A DNA stretch of 64,000 bases from Hsuehochloa calcarea. Its lineage: Eukaryota > Streptophyta > Magnoliopsida > Poales > Poaceae. How positions within the stretch are numbered: the first letter of the stretch is position 1; every line of letters begins with the position of its first letter. The notes beneath the pieces are model-generated. The model worked only from the letters and a program-made list of their open reading frames with translations. It searched no databases and was not told the DNA's origin. This document shows, piece by piece, positions 1-10,799 of this stretch. The position numbers and the translations under genes are program-made. The stretch spans positions 8,313,534 to 8,377,533 of the forward strand of contig CM070615.1 in the NCBI GenBank assembly GCA_036346395.1. The letters are read 5' to 3'.

Positions 1-320
1 GGGATTTCAAGTTGCTAATCCCGTCGGGCAACACCGTACCAAGCGGCAGTGAAAAACTTACCGGTGAAATTTCGCCGGTTACCGCCGGTAACACTGGTTA
101 AAGGCGGCAGCCGGTAGAAATTCAAACCGGCGGCGAAAAATCGGTTTTGATAAAATTTATTTAAAAAAATTCGAATTTGCATGAATTATGTTCGAATTTC
201 ATTTTTTTTAATTTAAAATTCGAAAATTTCAAAAAAAAAATTTGTAAAAATTTTAGCCGAATTTTTTTATTTTCGCCGGTAACTGGCCTCACCGGTCACC
301 TTCGGTAAAAAAAAAATCAT
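1..320. repeat. CCGGT-rich, internally inverted repeat-like sequence
   Basis: Runs of ACCGGCG/CGCCGGT on both strands flank an A/T-rich centre at about 150-265. The arms at 60-110 and 270-310 are loosely inverted relative to each other. This resembles the terminal part of a DNA transposon or foldback element running off the left edge. No terminus or target-site duplication is visible, so the class is not assigned. Confidence 0.3.
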
Positions 321-324
321 CCCG

Positions 325-490
325 AGAAGTTTTTCGCTGCCAAGCGCGAACTATCAGATGAGACACCGGGGGCAAACCAACTAGCTCCGATGGAATGCTC
401 ACTTTTCCCCTAAATCCACCATCTAACTCCATTGTCTCCAAATCTCGAAACTCATACAGTAGCATTGAATCTTTAAATATCTCGTAGCTG
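325..490 (-). pseudogene. NLR leucine-rich-repeat fragment
   Basis: Read on the minus strand, one frame is open for about 55 codons and has the spacing of a grass NLR LRR: RDLETMELDG, then IPSELVGLP, then VSHLIV. The ELETM-D pattern matches the LRR of the larger NLR at 3715-4807. It has no start, no NB-ARC and no continuation, so it is a relic of a second NLR copy. From 491 to about 1030 I see no coding signal, only sequence that could be the 3' flank of the LRR copy at 1031-1285. Confidence 0.5.
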
Positions 491-1030
491 GGTTCAAAAA
501 AGTGAGGAAGGAAGGGGGGTTGTATTGTCGTCAGAATATGTCATCAGTTTTGAGGTTTTGAACAATGTTATTCTTAAGTGATTGATCATCTCAAAAGCAA
601 CACCATGCTTGATTAGGGCTTAAGTGAGTAACAACTACAGTGTGTAGTTCCTCAAAAAAAAAACTCCTAGAGTGCATAAAATTTATTCAAGATTACAAAA
701 GATTGCATATAAATACAAGATAGCGGCAGTTTAAGCACTAAGTAGAATGAATTAAAGTAAACAGAGAAGTACGAAAGAACAAGAGCAGAGAATGGAACGT
801 TCAAACAAAACATCAATCAGTGGTTCGGCTGGTATTACAATAACTGGTTGAGGGTTCCGAGTATTTCGCCTGAAAAGTTCACCATTTGCCACAAGAACAG
901 CAACTAGATAAGAGCACAAGATCTTAGTACTGCAAAAAGGAACAATTAACGACAGTGAAAAGAAAAATGATAAAACAAAAGGATGTTCTGCTTGAATCGT
1001 TGCTGCCCGTCGTTGGCTAATCATCGGTCC

Positions 1031-1285
1031 ATCAATTAAAGATAAAGTTGATAGTCCCCGCTTCAAAGACATCGAAACGTAGCTCGAGCCTCTGGAGCCT
1101 GGGCATAGTCCCCGCTTCAAAGGTCGGGAACGGTTTAGGACAACCGAACACCAGGTCCCTAAGGGCTCGGAATGCCACGCCAGTGCCGGGGATGACAACC
1201 CTTTCTTCTTCCGGACATTCTTGAATACACAACCGGAGGTGGACAAGGGAGGGCAAGCCTGCAAGAATACCAACACCATCTTGAT
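1031..1285 (-). pseudogene. Second, truncated copy of the NLR LRR 3' end
   Basis: This stretch repeats the end of the NLR exon at about 3008-3368 with only scattered differences. Shared peptides include GVGILAGLPSLV, QECPEE, GTGVAFRALRDLVF and the terminal NFIFN. About 100 bp of the C-terminal LRR is missing, with AGTCCCCGCTTCAAAG occurring on each side of the gap (1054 and 1109), as expected for a deletion between short repeats. Here the reading frame ends in TGA directly after NFIFN, which I take to be the ancestral stop. At its upstream end it is joined to Copia gag sequence. Confidence 0.75.
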
Positions 1286-1289
1286 TTTG

Positions 1290-1968
1290 ACCAGCTCTTA
1301 TAGCCGTTTGGACTTTTACCCCGAGATCCATTGTTTGAGTTCTTCTCCTCTTGCCTGCCACGAATAAATAAGCATGCTCCTTGCGAGCTTGAATTTTCAG
1401 AAGGTATCATATGTTTCATCTTCTCCTTTGCATGCAAAGCTTCATAAACTTCATTAAGAGTGAGAGTATCTCTACTATATAATATGGTATCTCTGAAATT
1501 TGAAAAAGAACTAGGCAGTGAACACAAAAGAATAAGACCCAAATCCTCATCATCATATTTTACCTCCATCGACTCTAGGCCGGTAACGATCTCCTTAAAC
1601 ACCGAAAGATGATCAAGCACAGATCCTCTTTCTTGCAATTTATGAGAGTACAATTTCTGCTTGAGATGCATCTTGCTGGTGAGATCCTTTGTCATGGAGA
1701 TTTGTTCAAGCTTCAGCCATAATGCAGCAGATGTCTTCTGCTTTAAAACATCCTGCAAAATATCATTTGATAAATGTAGGTGAATCTGAGATAAAGCCTT
1801 ACGGTCTTTGCGCTTCTCATCTGCGGTCCATTCGATAGGTTGTTTATCAAAACCTTCCAATGCATCATCCAAATCCATCTGTGCCAACACAGTCCTCATC
1901 TTTACTTGCCACAGCGAAAATCTTGTATCTCGACTCAGGAGTGGAAGATCATACTTCAAAGTCGCCAT
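1290..1968 (-). pseudogene. Copia gag fragment (UBN2-type)
   Basis: The ORF starts MATLKYDLPLL at 1968 and runs about 225 residues as a typical plant Copia gag (UBN2/gag_pre family). Visible features are FSLWQVKMRTVLAQ near residue 17, ALSQIHLHLSNDILQDV near 58, and the conserved LTSKMHLKQKLYSHKL, LGLILLCSLPSSFSNFRDTI and TLNEVYEAL segments. It would package retrotransposon RNA in cytoplasmic particles. The zinc knuckle and everything downstream are missing. After about residue 225 the frame runs out of frame into the NLR LRR copy at 1285. The coding part itself has no internal stop. Confidence 0.8.
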
Positions 1969-2708
1969 GAGGAATAGAACCTAAAATTTGCTGGTACTGA
2001 TCTGTGTAAACCAAGCAAAAATCACGACTGCTTTTGGTACACGTTCTGTGTACACATATCAAAATCTTTAAATCTCCTGATGTTTTTTTATAGTCGAAGC
2101 AAAACAATTTCCAAACCCGGAGCACTTTCACGTAAGTCAAAATTGATGAGGTGTATTAATAGATTAACAAACCTTGGAACTTGGTTCGGCTGATTGATTA
2201 AAAAAAAATTGTTGACCTGTGCTCACTGATTTCAATATCCTTTTTTGGTTTTGGTCTGCTAGAGGATTGCTGCTGGCTTTTGTTCTTGAGTATTAATATT
2301 CGTTGGCTTGGTTTTGGTGCCGATTGTCTTCGGGCCCGAGCTTTGTGGAGATGATCCACTCGGGTGGATTGCTTCGGTTTTTGCTGTTCGGCAGATGGCA
2401 AGAGATCGGATGATGGCGCAGCGCACGGACCGAAGGAAAAAGGCGTTGGCTTCGGAGTTCGGACGCAGATGCACACGGACCGAGGCCACGAGCGACGCGC
2501 AAATTTCTGGCACCGAGGAAACTGACGAGCGATAGCTGCACGCGGATTAAGGCGAGGCTGCGCTGTCCGGGGAGCTACGCAGGAGACGCGGATCGAGCGA
2601 AGGCGCGACGGGCGTGACGGCGCGGACGCTCGCGTGTGGAGACGGCGGTGGTGGCCGAAAAACGATCTGCTATATTTTCTTCGTGTCTCTTGAACCCTGA
2701 TTTCCTGC

Positions 2709-2720
2709 GCTCTGATACCA
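2709..2720 (-). other. Copia primer binding site
   Basis: The minus strand reads TGGTATCAGAGC, complementary to the 3' end of initiator methionine tRNA. It lies two bases inside the LTR terminus and fixes the element's orientation as minus. Confidence 0.85.
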
Positions 2721-2722
2721 CT

Positions 2723-3010
2723 TGTTAGAAAAATAGAGCAAAAGCGAGACACGAATTTTTACTTGGAAAACCCTTGCGGGAAAAAACCACGGACGCCAAC
2801 CGGCGATGATCACTATATGTGGAGGGTTTACAAATCGCACGGGATTACAATGAAATGGCTCAATTCATATGAGGCATACAATAGGTATATATAGGGGTAA
2901 AGGACGTAGAGTCCAAGTCGGATACATATCCGCTAATATAGAGAATGATTCGAACTCTTCCAGATAAGGGAATTCGGATCACAATTTCAACCGTAGGCTC
3001 TCCAACGGCA
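2723..3010 (-). repeat. Copia 5' LTR
   Basis: On the minus strand the LTR ends in CTAACA just before the primer binding site. It contains TATATATACC near 2890 and the CCGTGGTTTTTTCC...GGGTTTTCC block common in grass Copia R/U5 regions. The outer end is inferred: TGCCGTTGG begins where the NLR frame departs from its ancestral stop. No second LTR is present. Confidence 0.65.
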
Positions 3011-3714
3011 ATTAAAGATAAAGTTGACGCCAGGATGATGCGCGGCAAACGCACTCCTCAATGCAGACTCTGCGGCTGCTTCAACGGCAACAGCAACACA
3101 CTTGACTTGTCTGAGGCCAGCTGGCAAGTGCTCGATGCCAACAGGAACACACCAGGTCATATCGAAACGTAGCTCGAGCCTCTGGAGCCTGGGCGTAGCC
3201 CCCGCTTCAAAGGTCAGGAACGGTTTACGACACTCGAACACCAGGTCCCTAAGGGCTCGGAATGCCACGCCAGTGCCGGGGATGACGACCCTTTCTTCTG
3301 GACATTCTTGAATACCCAACCGGAGGTCGACAAGGGAGGGCAAGCCTGCAAGAATACCAACACCATCTTCTTCCTTGGACGACACCTCCCTGACCTCAAG
3401 ACTCAAGCTGTAGAGGTCGTGGAGCTGAGCAATCCACTTGGGGATCCTGGACAACCAGTTGCCACTCAGCTGGAGCGTCCGAAGATGGCGAGGTGCGCTC
3501 CAGCCATCGAGCGAAAATAATATTGGACAATTATAAATCTCCAGAACAAGGTGCCTGAGGTTGCTGAAATGCGAATGTCGCAAGGCATCCATACGTCTCG
3601 CCAAATCCCCCGAAGTCTCAGTACTGCTGCAACGCAATTTAAGATCTCTCATGTTGGTCAGCTCGTGGAGGCGCTCAATGTTGTCCACCGAATTTCTTGC
3701 CAAATCAAACCAAG
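2987..3714 (-). pseudogene. NLR exon 2, LRR portion (out of frame with NB-ARC)
   Basis: The frame encodes LRR sequence: LARNSVDNIERLHELTNMRDLKL, then LRHLVLEIYNCP, LRTLQLSGNWLSRIPKWIAQL, GLPSLVDLRLGIQ and RLQRLELRFDM. It ends in NFIFN followed by six residues and a stop that come from the Copia LTR. In the duplicate at 1031-1285 a stop follows NFIFN directly, so the Copia insertion replaced the native stop. The frame differs from that of 3715-4807, so a one- or two-base indel near 3715-3740 separates the LRR from the NB-ARC. LRRs of this class determine recognition specificity and autoinhibition. Confidence 0.8.
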
Positions 3715-4807
3715 CTAGGGTACGCAGGGATCCATTGTCTCTAATTCCTGTAGCTCCCCAATGTGACTAGGTAGCTTCAAAATCGTATGATGGTACCAAT
3801 AAGGCACTACGATCTTTAAATATCTTAATAGAAACAATGTAGACATACCAGTGAGGTCTAGCACTTGCACTTCCCTATTATCCGGAAGATCAAGGTGTAG
3901 AACTCGGACATACTTGAACTGCACAAAATAAGTCTTGAAAAACCTTCCAAAAAATACGACTGATCGGACAGGTGATGGTGATCCACTTATTTTTGCCGGT
4001 ATCACTTGCTCTTCACCATTGTACTGGAGGGAGACTCGACGGATCTTTTTGTGTGCCCCTCTCGCAACTTGTGGTCCCTCTATTACATCAATAAAGTTCT
4101 CTTCTGCGGACTTTGCTCTGATAAGATCAAGCATTATATCGTGTATTCTGCAGGAAGACACCTCGTCATTGTACTCCGTGTCCACAGGTTGGATCATGCT
4201 CGTGTTGATGAGCTCGTTGAAGTAGCTTTCTGCAACATCCTCTGCGTATAGCCCTTGGATTTTACCCACAAAGCCTTCAGCTATCCATTGCCTCACCAAA
4301 TCAGTCTTCAGTACTGTGTGGTCCTCTGGATACATACCAACATATAGCAGGCATGTTTTTAGATGGGGAGGAAGATTTTTGTAGCTAAGGTCCAATATTT
4401 TCTTCATATCTTCTAGACCAGGATTTCCATTGAACATGGAGCCCAAAGAGTTTCTTACGTACTCCCATTTCGTCTTCGACTGACCAGCCAGAAGGCTGGA
4501 TATACTGATAATGGCAAGCGGCAAACCGCCACATCTTTTTAGAATATCAGTTGAAACATCTTCAAATAAATCAGGGCAAGCTTCTCCTGAGCCAAATATT
4601 CTGCCGAAAAATAGTCTTCTTGAGTCTCCCTCATCAAGAGGTCTCATCTCATAAATCTTCTCTTTGCTATTAGAGCAACAAGCAACAGCAACAGATTTAA
4701 TCCTCGTAGTTGTTAGTACTCTGCTGCCACGATTGTTTTCTGGAAAAGCACATTTAATAATGTTCCATGCTAAGGAATCCCATAAATCATCAATTATGAC
4801 AAAGTAC
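3715..4807 (-). CDS. NLR exon 2: NB-ARC C-terminal half and first LRRs
   Basis: The exon starts after a splice acceptor (TTTGCAG, ending at 4808) and continues the P-loop exon at 15834-16627 in phase across the junction. Motifs in order are kinase-2 (VIIDDLWD), RNBS-B (GSRVLTTTR), GLPL (CGGLPLAI), RNBS-D (CLLYVGMYPED), an MHD-equivalent (CRIHDIMLDLI) and the first LRRs (VRVLHLDL, LRYLKI, LPSHIGELQELETM). This is the ATP/ADP switch of a cytoplasmic intracellular immune receptor. The frame stops at 3715 (PCVP, stop) in mid-LRR. A truncated product is conceivable, but a pseudogene is more likely. Confidence 0.88.
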
Positions 4808-5071
4808 CTGCAAATAAAATCATATAGATACACAAAGACAGGTTAATAGTAAAACCTTAGTAAAATTGGCAAACAATGTTTTTATATCGATCGAAAGAAT
4901 AACTAACCAAACGCCATAATAGGTGTTAAAGCTAAGTAAAATTACACCAGAAACAACACCCGTATCTATGTTAAATATTTTGTTTTTTTTTCCATTAAAA
5001 CAACTCAAATTTTTCTGAATATATCCTGGAGGTAGCTGACTATATCAATCATGTTCCACCCCAAGCCCACC

Positions 5072-5090
5072 CACACACACACACACACAC
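5072..5090. repeat. (AC)n microsatellite
   Basis: About nine uninterrupted AC units lie in the NLR intron. Confidence 0.9.
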
Positions 5091-5171
5091 GTAGACTGGT
5101 TGAAATAAATAGCCCTCTACGAAACAAATGAATTGAATGGAAAATTTTGAAAACATCACCTAGATGCTAAC

Positions 5172-5512
5172 TGTTGATTTGTGATCCAAATTCTATACAC
5201 CAATTAGGCCAGCTTCGCTTCGTCGCGGAGGCCCGTCGCCGGAGGCTTAGGGCCGGAGCGGAGCGGAGTCCTGATCCTAGTCGACTTAGGGTTTCCCTGC
5301 TCTATATATTCCCTGTAAGCCGCCGCCGTTTAGGATAAGAGATCGAGTTGTAAATCCCTGCGCTGTAACCTCACCCCGATATAGTGAAGATTGTTGTCGG
5401 TGGCGCCCGTGGTTTTTCCTCTCGCATTGGGAGGGTTTTCCACGTTAAATCTCGTGTCTCTCTGCGATTGATCTTTGTTTACTTCGCTGCTCCTCCGCCG
5501 TCACTTATAACA
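5172..5512 (+). repeat. Copia solo LTR in the NLR intron
   Basis: The 341-bp sequence starts TGTTGATT and ends CTTATAACA. It is flanked by the exact 5-bp duplication CTAAC (5167-5171 and 5513-5517). It carries a TATA-like CTATATATTCC near 5301 and the GGTTTTTCC...GGGAGGGTTTTCCACGT block of grass Copia LTRs. No internal element sequence adjoins it, so it is a solo LTR left by LTR-LTR recombination. Confidence 0.85.
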
Positions 5513-5736
5513 CTAACTCCATTTACAAGCACGTGCCAAACTTTTTGCGTACCAAATTTTCACGACGAAAGTATTGGGTATGTGGAATAATTATATTCAT
5601 GCCAAATATATCAACGTTATCTTATAAATGGTTAATCTAAATTGTTTCATGACTGCAAATAAACCACAGTACCACACTAGTATTTAGAAATGTAGTATAA
5701 AATTGAGATTTCTAGCATCCCAAACACAAGACAAGA

Positions 5737-5739
5737 GTA
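5737..5739. other. CACTA target-site duplication, left (GTA)
   Basis: GTA precedes CACTAATGGAC and is matched by GTA at 15826-15828 after the right terminus, the 3-bp duplication expected of CACTA elements. Confidence 0.85.
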
Positions 5740-6955
5740 CACTAATGGACATTTGTAGTTACCGAGTGCCTCGACAATTACCGAAAGTGTCAAAAGTCGG
5801 GCACTCGAAAACATTACTTACCGAAAGTGCCAACACTGAAAACATAAACACCCGTAGTAGACCGATTTCATCGAGTCACCACACTCAGTAACTTAAGACA
5901 CTCGTTAAAACTACAAGTTTACCAAGGGGCGACTCGGTAAAAACAACCACTCGGTATTGAGGTGCCACGTCACCTAGATAGCAACCGTAGCGCCAAACGG
6001 CGTCATTTAAGATGACATGTTTACCGAGTGTTATGAGCATACACTCGGCAAACATCACGGTAATAACAAATTCAGCCCATCAAACGCTCATAGCAAATAA
6101 AAAGACCGAAAATGTTTACCGAGTGTCACACTGTAATAATAAAGTTTTACCGAGTGTAAGTTCACAACACTCGGTAAACACTATCTTTACCGAGTGTATT
6201 GTCGCAACACTCGGTAAAATTCAACCAAATTTCTTGTTTTTCCCTTCATTCTTTTTCCTCTATCCACATATGATATTTAGTACTCCATTCCAAAATATGG
6301 TGTTTATTTCGATTTATTTACTATATTTCACAAAATTTTCATTCTTTATGAAAATTAGGTACATATCGTAAATTTAATTGTAATAATTAAAATCGAACTC
6401 GATAAATCACGAGATTGGAAGAATTAACATTGAAGCATACATCTATATTATAGAAAAATTTTCATAACGTTTCGGAAGTATATTTACATTCGTCATTAAC
6501 CTAGCAGTACATCTTCCAAAGAGACACTAAACATTAACAATGACGAGTAGGATTTCTATTAAGAGTGAAATTCAACATTATGATTTGAACTTGGAATTTT
6601 TTAGATAGTAAATAGATGACATGAAATAGTTCATGTGAAAGTTTGGTGAATTTTATGATTAAATTGGCATTTTTTCTTTTTAGTTTTGCATGAAATGATG
6701 GATACTTTTACCGAGTGTGACCTTAAACACTCGGTAAAGGTTAGCCACGGCCCAATTGCTCGCCACGTTGGTCACGCTATGCTCACATCGAGTGTCGTAG
6801 ATCCGGGCACTCGGTAAACATGTACCGTGCCACGGTGCTTCGCATCGAGCGCCGTAGATCCGCACTCGGTAAACATGTACCAGCCCACATGTCATTGGGT
6901 CATGCGGTGCTTGAGTTTACCGAGTGCCGATATCTAGGCACTCGAAATGAAGCAT
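5740..6955. repeat. CACTA left terminal and subterminal repeats
   Basis: TTTACCGAGTG and its complement CACTCGGTAAA recur many times in both orientations between 5758-6215 and 6708-6945, often as closely spaced inverted pairs. In En/Spm-type elements such motifs bind the TNPA-like protein. The block at 6220-6700 lacks the motif and shows no ORF of note. Confidence 0.85.
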
Positions 6956-6959
6956 TCAA

Positions 6960-8870
6960 CACCTACCCGTTTCTCCTCGGATCGCACAGACATTATCCCG
7001 CGCCGACACGCCAAGACATCTCGCCGCACCGCCCGCTGCCCTCGCCGGCGCCTCCTCAATCCCTCGTGACTTGCGCCGCGCCTCCCGCCGCCGGCGCCTC
7101 CCACCGCCCGTGCCGCCTCCTCCTCCACCACCGCCGCCACAAGAATGCTAGTTTTCCCTGGTTTTCCTTCACGTGAATCTGTTATTTTGGGACTTGCACA
7201 TTGCTAAATTTTCGTGGTCCAAATTAGTATTGTGTGTTATTCAAGAATGTAATATGCACATACACACATTATCTGTTAGTATTTACTCTCACCGAGGGTT
7301 GTTTTGCAGCTTGAAACAAAGATTGCGCTTGCTTACTTTAGGTATTGGTGGCATTGGTGTAGTCTCGCTATTTTTCATACTCTCCCGAAATTGCCGCAAG
7401 GTTTGCATGTTTTTTGGACGCGTTACATTGACTTTGCTTTTGCTTAGTGTTTCTCCTATAAACCGTTATTGATTTGTGTATCCGAAATGTTAAGCATCGC
7501 TTTTGACTATTTATGTCAAGATCGACTTGGAATGCGGTTGTTTGGGTTACCGCTTTTAGGATTAATTTGATTTTTCCACTAATATCGATTACTCTTCACT
7601 TTGGTGCGGGTGATTGGATCTGTGGTATATCTCGCGTGCTTGGAACAGTGTGGATTCCTAGCGGGTGGAACTGAGAAACTGTCAAGTATGTTTCTAGTTA
7701 CTTATTTTACAAATTGGATCTGCAGAATACACAATCGGTCAAATTTGACCATACTTTTTCCTCAAACAATTGCAAATACTTAGGTTTAGTTTGGCGAGCT
7801 ACACAATGCTAAACCTAGTTTGTGATCTCATTCAGTAAGGTTGCAGCTTATGTTGTCAAAATTGAAGATTGCTCATGTTTGACCCTTTGGATAGAAGGAA
7901 AACTGTCTGTGCCTGTGGGACCCGTGTCACCCATATCATAGCCGCTTGTTGGTCTTTGGGATTCGCTTAGCGAGCAACGGCGCCTCTCGCATGCCGCTTG
8001 CCCTCTCACTAAATGAAAATATTTTGACTTGGGTTAAAACAAGTCCATGCATTGACTAACGCTTGACAAGTTAGGAAAGTTTGTCGGCATTTCAACCTAA
8101 CTAATACACGAGCATTACAACCAAGAACATGCATAGTACTATCAAATAGGAAATCGCTTCGTAACATACGATCATACACATGTTAGAATGGATACATTAT
8201 ACACATGTACAAAACATTAATTTATAGTGATCCCTAGTTACAAATTATGTAAAAATCGTTGATTCCTTCATTGCAACTTAACTCTATGTTTTAGGTAAAT
8301 AATTGCATTACAAAGACAACAAATGTTGGTCTATTTCCCGTATAATTTTATAACACTCTGCGAACCTTAAGTCAAGTTAACCTTTGTAAATTAATGGCAT
8401 CAGCATGGCCAATAGCCCAACACTTGATGTATACAATTGTACTTAATTTTCTACTAAAGTGTTTGTGCAATCTTTAATGCAGAGTGGAAGTTGTGCTCTG
8501 CATCCTCCTAAGTCCTAATGTTCACATTGCATCACAAATAGATAGCCATCATGTTGTTCATATATGGTGTTCAAATATCGAATCACGATGCAATGTTTAC
8601 AGTGAGAAATATGCGCCTACCTAACGAGTGCGCCAAGGAATCTTGTAGTAGTTTATTAATTAAATCCGTACTTAACCAGTATTGCTTAGCTCCATAAAGC
8701 AACTAGCATGCCCATTATGTCACCATATGCACGAATCTCATCATCCAATCTAGCAAACATCTTCTATGTGAATCGACCAAGAACATGAATGTCTCTTTAT
8801 CATCTCATATGGTTTTTCTCTAGCACTACTACTCTATTGCTCTAAACTGCAATATCGTCTATATGTTAGG
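6960..8870 (+). other. CACTA 5' region upstream of transposase
   Basis: A GC-rich, CCG-repetitive stretch (about 6990-7140) is followed by A/T-rich DNA with several short ORFs and no recognisable domain. It is probably the promoter, 5' UTR and leader introns of the transposase gene. A captured host fragment in the GC-rich part cannot be excluded. Confidence 0.4.
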
Positions 8871-9686
8871 ATGGATGACCGTCAGTGGATGTACACGGGC
8901 TATCAGAAGAGGGGTCAATACACAAATGAATGGATTGAGAAGGCCAATGATTTCATGACGAAGGCATTTGCAAATGGACGGCGACATGCCTGGTGTCCCT
9001 GTAGGAAGTGTAAGAACAAGGCAATGAAAACATATGAGGAGATGACTAAAGATCTTGTCAACAATGGATTTGTAGAGAACTATACCCGGTGGACCATGCA
9101 TGGTGAACGCCATCGTGCGAGAGAAGAGGTCGTGAGACAACGGATCGAGGAGTTTGATTCTGAAGCCGGGGTGGCAGAAATGTTAAATGACCATGACATG
9201 GCTTTCGATGAAGGAAGTGCAGAGCAGGAGCCAGAGCAAACTGCAAAGGCGTTTTACGCCATGTTGGATGCGGCACAACAACCCCTTCACGGGCGCACCA
9301 ATGTTTCTAAACTGGATGCCATTGCACGCCTAATGGCCGTGAAGTCCCGATTTAGCCGAGTAGAGAATCCTTCGATCAATCGTGATGAGTTGGCACCCTA
9401 CTTCCGGATGATCACGCTCGCCAAAGAACACGATGAGTCAAATAAAATCCTTGCACTCAAGATGTCGTACGAGCAGATACATGCTTGTCCGAACGGATGC
9501 ATCTTATTCAGGGGAGAACATGCTGACGATAAGTACTGTCCGAAGTGTAAGGCATCTAGGTACATTGAGTTAGAATCTGGTGATGGTCGGAAGACGCAAA
9601 CAAAAGTTGGCGCAAAGATCCTGAGGTACCTTCCTTTCATACCGAGGATCCAACGGCTTTTCATGAGCGAGGAATCCGCAAAATGA
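8871..9686 (+). CDS. CACTA transposase (TNPD type), N-terminal portion
   Basis: The 271-residue frame begins MDDRQWMYTGYQKRGQYTNEWI, a Transpos_assoc domain with the HAWCPCRKCKN cysteine motif near residue 40 and GFVENYTRWTMHGE near 70. From about residue 195 it enters the TNP2 (Transposase_21) catalytic region: MSYEQIHACPNGCILFRGEHADDKYCPKCKASRY, then PRIQRLFMSEESAK. It ends in a TGA near 9684 and the homology continues in other frames downstream. TNPD binds the ends and cuts the element in the nucleus. Confidence 0.88.
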   Translation: MDDRQWMYTGYQKRGQYTNEWIEKANDFMTKAFANGRRHAWCPCRKCKNKAMKTYEEMTKDLVNNGFVENYTRWTMHGERHRAREEVVRQRIEEFDSEAGVAEMLNDHDMAFDEGSAEQEPEQTAKAFYAMLDAAQQPLHGRTNVSKLDAIARLMAVKSRFSRVENPSINRDELAPYFRMITLAKEHDESNKILALKMSYEQIHACPNGCILFRGEHADDKYCPKCKASRYIELESGDGRKTQTKVGAKILRYLPFIPRIQRLFMSEESAK

Positions 9687-10790
9687 TGACGTGGCACAAA
9701 ATCGACGCCGATACATCGACAAGATGATACATCCGTCCGATGGTGAATCATGGAAAAGCTTCGATCGAAGCATACCGACAAAGCTGACGAGGCTCGTAAT
9801 GTACGCATTGCACTGGCAACTGATGGGTTCAATCCTTATGGAATGGGTTCTTCACCATACACATGTTGGCCCGTATTCGTCATCCCTCTCAACCTCCCAC
9901 CTGGCGTCGCCTTTCAACGGCAAAATATTTTATTGTCACTTATAATTCCAGGACACCCGGGGGCTAATATGAGTGTGTACATGGAGCCTTTGATAGACGA
10001 TTTGGTCCGTGCATGGGACGAAGGGGTAGTGACATACGACCGATTCACAAAGACAAACTTCAGAATGCATATTTGGTACCATTATTCCATGCATGACTTC
10101 CTGGCTTATGGGTTATTTTGTGGCTGGTGTGTTCACACGAAGATGCCATGCCCGATATGCAAGTCAGCTGTGGAGTTCTTTCGGTTGGAGAAGGGGCAAG
10201 TTTTCTTCGCTTGACAAACATCGACAATTCCTCCTCTTGACCACCCATTCAGAGAGACAAGAAGAACTTTCAAAAGGTGTCACAAAGGAAGACTCTGACC
10301 GGAAATGATGACAGTGCCTGTGTTCTTGAGATGTTAGATGGTCTTGTGGTCGACAATGAAAAGGGGGCTTCGTGGGATACTAAAAGAGCATGCCGACACA
10401 CAAGTCGTGCTTGTGGAAGCTTCCTTACTTTAAGGACCTCCTTCTTCCACATAACATTGATGTAATGCACATCGAAAAGAATTTCACGAGGCGGTCCTTC
10501 ACACAATCATGGATAGGAAAAGTCAAAGGACAATGTCAAGGCTAGATTGGATCAAGCAACGCTGCGGCGATAGACCAAAGCTAAACATGTTGCCTCCCTT
10601 ACGCGGAAGTCATGGAAGAAGCCTAAGGCCGACTTCGTCCTAACGAGGGCCCAAAAGAAAGAAGTTCTTCAATGGTTCCAATCATTGATGTTCCCTGACG
10701 GGTATGCAGCGAATTGGAGGAGGGGTGTGAACTTAAGTACCATGCGAATCACAGGGCTCAAGAGTCATGATTACCACATATGGATTGAAC
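9687..10790 (+). pseudogene. TNP2 transposase core, frameshifted
   Basis: TNP2 homology continues in at least three frames: MIHPSDGESWKSFD (9726), then RIALATDGFNPYGM, SSPYTCWPVFVIPLNLPP, IPGHPGANMSVYMEPLIDDL, THKMPCPICKS-like HTKMPCPICKS (to 10214), KFSSLDKHRQFL (10199), NIDVMHIEKN near 10458 and KSHDYHIWIERLL ending at 10800. Indels near 9690, 9745, 10200 and 10310-10600 break the frame. This is the catalytic RNase H-like region, so the gene should encode no active enzyme unless some breaks are spliced out. Confidence 0.8.
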
Positions 10791-10799
10791 GCCTTCTTA

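Larger units (their letters stand above)
1285..3010 (-). mobile_element. Truncated Ty1/Copia retrotransposon (5' LTR, PBS, leader, gag)
   Basis: In minus-strand order it has an LTR (3010-2723), a primer binding site (2720-2709), a leader of about 740 bp and a gag reading frame (1968 to about 1290). Protease, integrase, RT, RNase H and the 3' LTR are all absent. The element begins exactly where the NLR coding sequence ends. Its truncated end is fused to a duplicate of the NLR LRR, so it has no usual right-hand boundary. Confidence 0.75.

Noticed and set aside
752..1361. Minus ORFs of 175 and 109 codons as separate proteins
   Set aside because: They are alternative frames of the duplicated LRR end and its 3' flank.
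5675..5700. CACTAG at 5675 as the left end of the CACTA element
   Set aside because: Its flank (CCA) does not match the right flank GTA and the sequence inward lacks the TTACCGAGTG transition. CACTAATGGAC at 5740 has both.
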